Assembly (NCBI RefSeq): GCF_015355785.1
Contig: NZ_JADKYW010000002.1
Span: forward strand, 186,001 to 250,000
Direction of reading: 5' to 3'
From: Arthrobacter gandavensis
GTDB lineage: Bacteria; Actinomycetota; Actinomycetes; Actinomycetales; Micrococcaceae
DNA: 64,000 nucleotides
In this document: in pieces, positions 60,383-64,000 of the stretch
How the letters are laid out: every line of letters begins with the position of its first letter
How positions within the stretch are numbered: the stretch's first letter is position 1
The notes under the pieces: model-generated
Told to the model about the DNA's origin: nothing
Seen by the model: only the letters and a program-made list of their open reading frames with translations
The model's database searches: none
Made by a program: the position numbers and the translations under genes

Positions 60383-61654
60383 GTGCCCACCGGTCCCGTC
60401 GGGACCGCCGTGGGTGACGACGGCGGGCGGCGGGGTCCGTTCCGGTCTCCGAACTTCTCCTGGTACTTCACCGGGCAGGTCATCTCCAACACCGGCGTCT
60501 GGTTCCAGAACCTCGCCCTGCAGCTGGTGGTCCTGGGGGCGACCGGAAGTGCCCAGGCCCTGAGCGGCATCACCATCGCCCAGTTCCTGCCGATCTTCCT
60601 GCTCGGAATACCCGCGGGGCGGCTGCTGGACCGGGTGGCACCGCGCACAGTGCTGCTGGTGACCTCGCTGGCTTCCGCTGTTGTCACCGCCAGCCTGGTC
60701 TTTGTGGTGACCCGGGAGCCGGACCTGTGGCTGCTTTACGCCATGGTTGGGCTGCTGGGTTCGGTCCAGGCCTTTGAACGGGTGGCCGCTCAGACCATCA
60801 TCTTCGAGCTGGTGGGCCCGGACGGGCTGTCCAAGGCTGCATCCGTCAGCACCATTTCGCTGGCCGCTGCCCGGTCGGTCGGTCCGGCGCTGGCCGGACT
60901 CGCTTTCCAGGGGCTCGGACCCAGCGCGTGCATCCTGATTAACGCCGCCGCCTATCTGCTGGTGTTCGCGTCGCGGCTGCGGATCCGTCCGGACGAGCTG
61001 CACCGGCGTGCGCCGCAGGCCCAGCGGCGGGGCGGGGATGGCATCAAGGCCCCGGGCGGGCCCGGGGCTAAGGCCCTGGGCGGCTCGGCGTCGGGCGCCT
61101 TCCGGCGAAGCCGGGACGTGAACACCCTGCTGATCGTAAACGTGGTGATTTCCCTGCTGGCCATGAACTTCGGGCTGGTGCTCACCTCTACTGTGAATCT
61201 CTCCTACGGCGGTGATGCCAGCGCGGTGGGAGCTGTCCATACCCTCAACGCCGTGGGTGCGATCCTCGGAGGGATTCTGGCTGCTCGAAGGCCCCGAGTG
61301 TCGTTGCGGTCGATGATTGCGGCAACAAGTGTTTTCGGTGCGGCGTTGGCGCTGAATGCCGCGGCCCCCACGCTCCTGCTGTTCCTGGCAGCCGCTCCCG
61401 TTCTGGGTATCGCCGTGGGGTACTACCAAGGGATCGTGAATGCTGCTGCGCAGGAGTCGGTTCGGCCGCAGTTCATTGGGCGCATGATGTCACTGATGAC
61501 GATGGGTAGTTACGGCATGGTGCCGTTTGGGGCGCTGCTGATGGGCTGGGTGATCGATGCCAGCACGGGCCGGGTGGCTCTGGCAGTCTCTGCGGTGAGC
61601 GCCTTTGCCTGCCTGGTGGTGGTGTTGATCCGGACGCGGCCAGTCTCTCGATAG
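60383..61654 (+). CDS. MFS transporter (drug/metabolite exporter type)
   Basis: 423 residues, GTG start, 35 bp after the dehydratase-like gene and probably in the same operon. Twelve helices with FRSPNFSWYFTGQVISNTGVWFQNLALQLV, motif A-like GIPAGRLLDRVAPRTV and VGPALAGLAFQ. This belongs to the enterobactin-exporter/MFS_3-like group. Likely exports a product or toxic compound. The long hydrophilic loop after helix 6 (RRGGDGIKAPGGPGAKALGG) is Gly-rich. Confidence 0.88.
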   Translation: MPTGPVGTAVGDDGGRRGPFRSPNFSWYFTGQVISNTGVWFQNLALQLVVLGATGSAQALSGITIAQFLPIFLLGIPAGRLLDRVAPRTVLLVTSLASAVVTASLVFVVTREPDLWLLYAMVGLLGSVQAFERVAAQTIIFELVGPDGLSKAASVSTISLAAARSVGPALAGLAFQGLGPSACILINAAAYLLVFASRLRIRPDELHRRAPQAQRRGGDGIKAPGGPGAKALGGSASGAFRRSRDVNTLLIVNVVISLLAMNFGLVLTSTVNLSYGGDASAVGAVHTLNAVGAILGGILAARRPRVSLRSMIAATSVFGAALALNAAAPTLLLFLAAAPVLGIAVGYYQGIVNAAAQESVRPQFIGRMMSLMTMGSYGMVPFGALLMGWVIDASTGRVALAVSAVSAFACLVVVLIRTRPVSR

Positions 61655-61662
61655 GGCGCTTG

Positions 61663-62256
61663 TTAGGTGTCCGAGTTGGCACCGTCGGCTTCTCGGTTGA
61701 GGCCCTTCAAGCGGCTGGCCGCCAGCCGGGACGGCACGTGCCGCGGGCGGCTGGTGATCTGGCGGCGATGAACTGCCGCTGCCTCCGCTTCGTCGTCCCC
61801 GAAGTAGCCGCCGGCCAAGACCTGGGCCGCGTGGTCCAGGACGCCGACGATTGAGTTGCCGAGGTCCTCGCCGATTTCGCCGGTCAGGCGCTGTTCGTGG
61901 TCGCGCAGTTCCTGGGTGCAGGCCTGGACGACGTCCCAGCCGGCTTCGGTCAGCTGGACGAGGCGTATCCGCCGGTTGGTCGGGTGGCTTCCGCGTTCCA
62001 CGAGTCCGAGTTCGAGGAGTTCGTTCGCTACCAGGTGTGCGGCCTGGGAGCTGACGAAGGTCCTGCGTCCCAGTTGGGCGTTGGAGAGTGGCAGCCCCTC
62101 TCCCAGTACCTGGAGTACGAGGAATTGGGACAGCGTCACGCCGTGGGCCAGTGCCAGGTTTTCGGTGAACCGGTCGAGCGCCCTGCCGAGACGGTACGCC
62201 GTGTAGTTGAGGCGATTAGTCGCGGGCTCGCCGCGGTCGTCTCGTTCAAGCTCCAT
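61663..62256 (-). CDS. MarR-family transcriptional regulator
   Basis: 197 residues. RLGRALDRFTENLALAHGVTLSQFLVLQVLG, LPLSNAQLGRRTFVSSQAAHLVANELLELGLVERGSHPTNRR is here summarised as the winged helix with recognition helix SSQAAHLVANELL and wing SHPTNRRIR. Its C-terminus is about 45 residues longer than usual. It is convergent with the MFS gene, 8 bp apart, and may control it. Upstream DNA has an AT-rich CAAGTTATTTG palindrome at about 62267-62280. Confidence 0.85.
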   Translation of the reverse strand: MELERDDRGEPATNRLNYTAYRLGRALDRFTENLALAHGVTLSQFLVLQVLGEGLPLSNAQLGRRTFVSSQAAHLVANELLELGLVERGSHPTNRRIRLVQLTEAGWDVVQACTQELRDHEQRLTGEIGEDLGNSIVGVLDHAAQVLAGGYFGDDEAEAAAVHRRQITSRPRHVPSRLAASRLKGLNREADGANSDT

Positions 62257-62799
62257 CCGCCGAGAATATCAAGTTATTTGCGATGTTCCGTGGCGCTGGC
62301 GTGCGGGGACGGAATTGGGCCCCGAATTACGACTGCGTGGAACGCCACCTTCCGAGGGGTGACATCGCGACGCGAGGTTTGCAAGGGCAACCACGTCCTG
62401 GTCATGTCTGACGGACTTCGGGACGGAGCAGTTCCCGGCACCCAGGGTTGGGATAACTGCGGTGGCGCAGCTATCCGTCTACGACATCATCGGCAACGGT
62501 GTGCAGCTGTCCCAGGTCGGGGAGGGACGCGCTGAGGTCCCTCCCCTGGCCCTGCGGCATTACGTGAAGTCACGCACTGGGTGCAGGGAAGTCTCCACCG
62601 TCTAAGGCTGATTGAGGTTGGCTTCGCCAGGCAGGGCAGTTGCGGGCGGCCCTGCCTGGCGCTGGCCTGCCGGTTGTGGAGAACCAGCAACCTGTCAGCC
62701 ACGCTCCTCTGCTACAGCAGATCAGCGACTGTGGATAACCCCAGCTGGGTAGCGGATCTTAATAGATACCAGGGCGCAGCCTCCTCATATACTTCTCGA
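62257..62799. other. 543-bp gene-poor region
   Basis: Short open frames are present, for example one ending REVSTV at about 62604, but no start codon with a ribosome site and no recognised domain. A 13-bp perfect hairpin lies at 62625-62661, and GC content falls towards the right end where the lower-GC gene begins. It may contain remnants of lost genes. Confidence 0.5.
62625..62661. terminator. Strong hairpin ahead of the low-GC gene
   Basis: Arms CGCCAGGCAGGGC and GCCCTGCCTGGCG are perfect over 13 bp with an 11-base loop. No T-run. It lies about 140 bp upstream of the gene at 62800 and could insulate it from read-through. Confidence 0.6.
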
Positions 62800-63960
62800 A
62801 TGACTGCATCCGGCCCTGCGCACAATAGTGATGAGCGGCGTGATCGGATTGGGTGGCTCGATGTACCCCTGTTTCCGTTTCGCTTAGCCCAGTTCGGGTG
62901 GATTAGGCTCCCAAGTCCTGCACGGTCTATTGGTCGAGTTGTCGTCTGGGTAGTGCTCCTAGCGGGGATTTTTTGGGTAGCATTTTCCTACGGTGAAATC
63001 GTTTACCGTGCTGTCGTGGGTTGGAAAACAGGACCAGCGTGGGAAGCTTTCTTACTGCGCTTCATCACAAGCCCAGCAGCCGCCGGAACTGCAGCTCTGT
63101 TGGCAGCGATTATTGCGGCCAGGTCCTTCGCCAAGGGCTTGAAACATACAAAAGAGGAAGCCCAAGCTAACCGGCGCAAGGAGGCGGCAGAGGCATGGTG
63201 GGAACAGTTTGAATGGGTTAGTGACAGAATCGTCCCAAAAGATCCCAAGCAGGAACGGCTCCATAACGGATTGGCGACCGCCCTTCTTGGGGCTCTAGAG
63301 ACAACAGCTGATGGTGATTTTCAGCGTGAGGCTGTTGACGGAATAAGACATACTTATATCCGCGGTAGTGAGATCCCCCTTTCTGAGGCAACACTTGGTG
63401 AGCTAAGAGCTCGGCTGCGAGAAGTACGAACTTTCGCGGATGGTTCTTGGATTTCAGGGGACGAATCACTACAGTCCCACTTCCGGGCCCACGTCTTTCT
63501 CCTCGAAACATTGGTGGCACTGCGCACGGTTTGGAAGCCTGGCGACATCGTCATATCGGACGAACTTCCGCGGGGGAACCCCCAATTCAGAGTTCAAGAC
63601 TGGGTAGACGCCGTAGTACGCATCGATCGTCACTGGGTCGCCGTAAACACGACCCAGGTTCGTACCGTCCACACGCGCAGCTACGTCCGCAGAATCGCAG
63701 ACCGGTTAAAACCTGAACACATGAACGAGCTGAACGCGGACTTCGTCGTGGTGGTTTCTCGCAATCAGCTTCGACCCGGAATGTGGCAAGGGGTGGCAAG
63801 CAATCCGACCGTTCGACTTATCCATTGGGATCCAAAAGAGGGCGCTGCAGAACTGCGCAAACGGATGGAACTTCACATCGGCGCAGATAGTCCTGCCTCT
63901 AGGCTGGCCGCTAAGGATGAGGTCGAGACTCTAGACACCAAGGTGTTAAAAAATGAGTAA
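62800..63960 (+). CDS. Hypothetical membrane-anchored protein of lower GC content
   Basis: 386 residues from ATG 62800; the frame is open upstream to 62581 but that part is not protein-like. Two helices, IGRVVVWVVLLAGIFWVAF and SPAAAGTAALLAAIIAARSF, then a coiled segment KHTKEEAQANRRKEAAEAWWEQF, and a large cytoplasmic domain ending LHIGADSPASRLAAKDEVE. No recognised domain. Codon usage is visibly AT-richer (some lines near 43% GC) than the rest of the window, suggesting horizontal origin. Coupled to the gene leaving the window. Confidence 0.72.
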   Translation: MTASGPAHNSDERRDRIGWLDVPLFPFRLAQFGWIRLPSPARSIGRVVVWVVLLAGIFWVAFSYGEIVYRAVVGWKTGPAWEAFLLRFITSPAAAGTAALLAAIIAARSFAKGLKHTKEEAQANRRKEAAEAWWEQFEWVSDRIVPKDPKQERLHNGLATALLGALETTADGDFQREAVDGIRHTYIRGSEIPLSEATLGELRARLREVRTFADGSWISGDESLQSHFRAHVFLLETLVALRTVWKPGDIVISDELPRGNPQFRVQDWVDAVVRIDRHWVAVNTTQVRTVHTRSYVRRIADRLKPEHMNELNADFVVVVSRNQLRPGMWQGVASNPTVRLIHWDPKEGAAELRKRMELHIGADSPASRLAAKDEVETLDTKVLKNE

Positions 63961-64000
63961 GCTCCCCACCCCAGATCCCGGGGTGCGGATGAAAGGGCGC
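63953..64000 (+). CDS. Start of a gene cut by the window end
   Basis: ATG at 63953 overlaps the preceding stop by 8 bp and is preceded by AAGG. It reads MSKLPTPDPGVRMKGR with no stop to the window edge. Too short to identify; it likely forms an operon with 62800-63960. Confidence 0.5.
   Translation, partial: MSKLPTPDPGVRMKGR

Noticed and set aside
62300-62610. Possible transposase or integrase remnant
   Set aside because: Fragments such as VYDIIGNGVQLSQVGEG did not resemble any transposase motif I know; no inverted repeats or target duplication found.

Overview
The window is high-GC chromosomal DNA with strong third-position G/C bias, many GTG/TTG starts and tightly overlapping operons. The protein families (LytR C-terminal domain protein, SCO1664/DUF3090/MSMEG_4193 trio, DinP-type polymerase IV, fused permease-ATPase transporters) point to an actinobacterium, most likely Micrococcaceae such as Arthrobacter sensu lato; the genus is inferred from resemblance only. 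I saw no rRNA, tRNA, CRISPR array, transposase, integrase or phage genes.

Layout. 1-5950: 3' end of an APC amino-acid permease, a VOC protein, a DsbA-type oxidoreductase, a LytR_C protein coupled to a conserved small protein, a HAD phosphatase, a 2OG-Fe(II) oxygenase and a DUF1905 protein. 5971-18360: a divergent amino-sugar/sialic-acid locus. On the minus strand a GntR/FadR regulator, nagB and nagA; on the plus strand a Tat-exported lipoprotein binding protein, a peptide-type ABC transporter with a permease-ATPase fusion, an N-acetylneuraminate-lyase-like aldolase, a ROK kinase, NanE, an HSL-type esterase and TatA. Together these can take up sialic acid and convert it through ManNAc, ManNAc-6-P, GlcNAc-6-P and GlcN-6-P to fructose-6-P. 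Palindromes in the divergent promoter region are candidate operators.

18361-31400: a four-copy intergenic repeat, a methyltransferase, an AraC/VOC pair split by an 841-bp segment with 13-bp direct repeats, butanediol-type and quinone-type dehydrogenases, an LtaS-like phosphotransferase, a Y-family polymerase, an EAL protein, a lipoprotein, an FAD monooxygenase and hypotheticals. 31400-46640: a TetR gene with twin operators, a yybP-ykoY-type Mn2+ riboswitch ahead of a CaCA exchanger, an orphan thiopeptide/lantibiotic dehydratase-like domain protein, PhnB-like VOC with a WYL regulator, an FNT channel, ASCH, TetR-SDR, a kinase pseudogene, poxB, and the conserved phosphatase/DUF3090/SCO1664 operon.

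46640-48410: a locally AT-richer bacteriocin-like cassette, with a secreted precursor ending in a Cys-rich hydrophobic halocin-C8-like domain followed by two paralogous tiny membrane proteins. 48427-51513: a TctCBA tripartite tricarboxylate transporter. 51756-52862: a universal stress protein, an SRPBCC protein and a histidine-kinase remnant. 52966-61654: a long operon with a polar-amino-acid-type ABC transporter, a CapA-type metallophosphatase, a CaiB CoA-transferase, two divergent 2-hydroxyacyl-CoA-dehydratase-like proteins that have lost most cluster cysteines, and an MFS exporter. 61663-64000: a MarR regulator, a gene-poor stretch, and a visibly lower-GC membrane protein coupled to a gene leaving the window.
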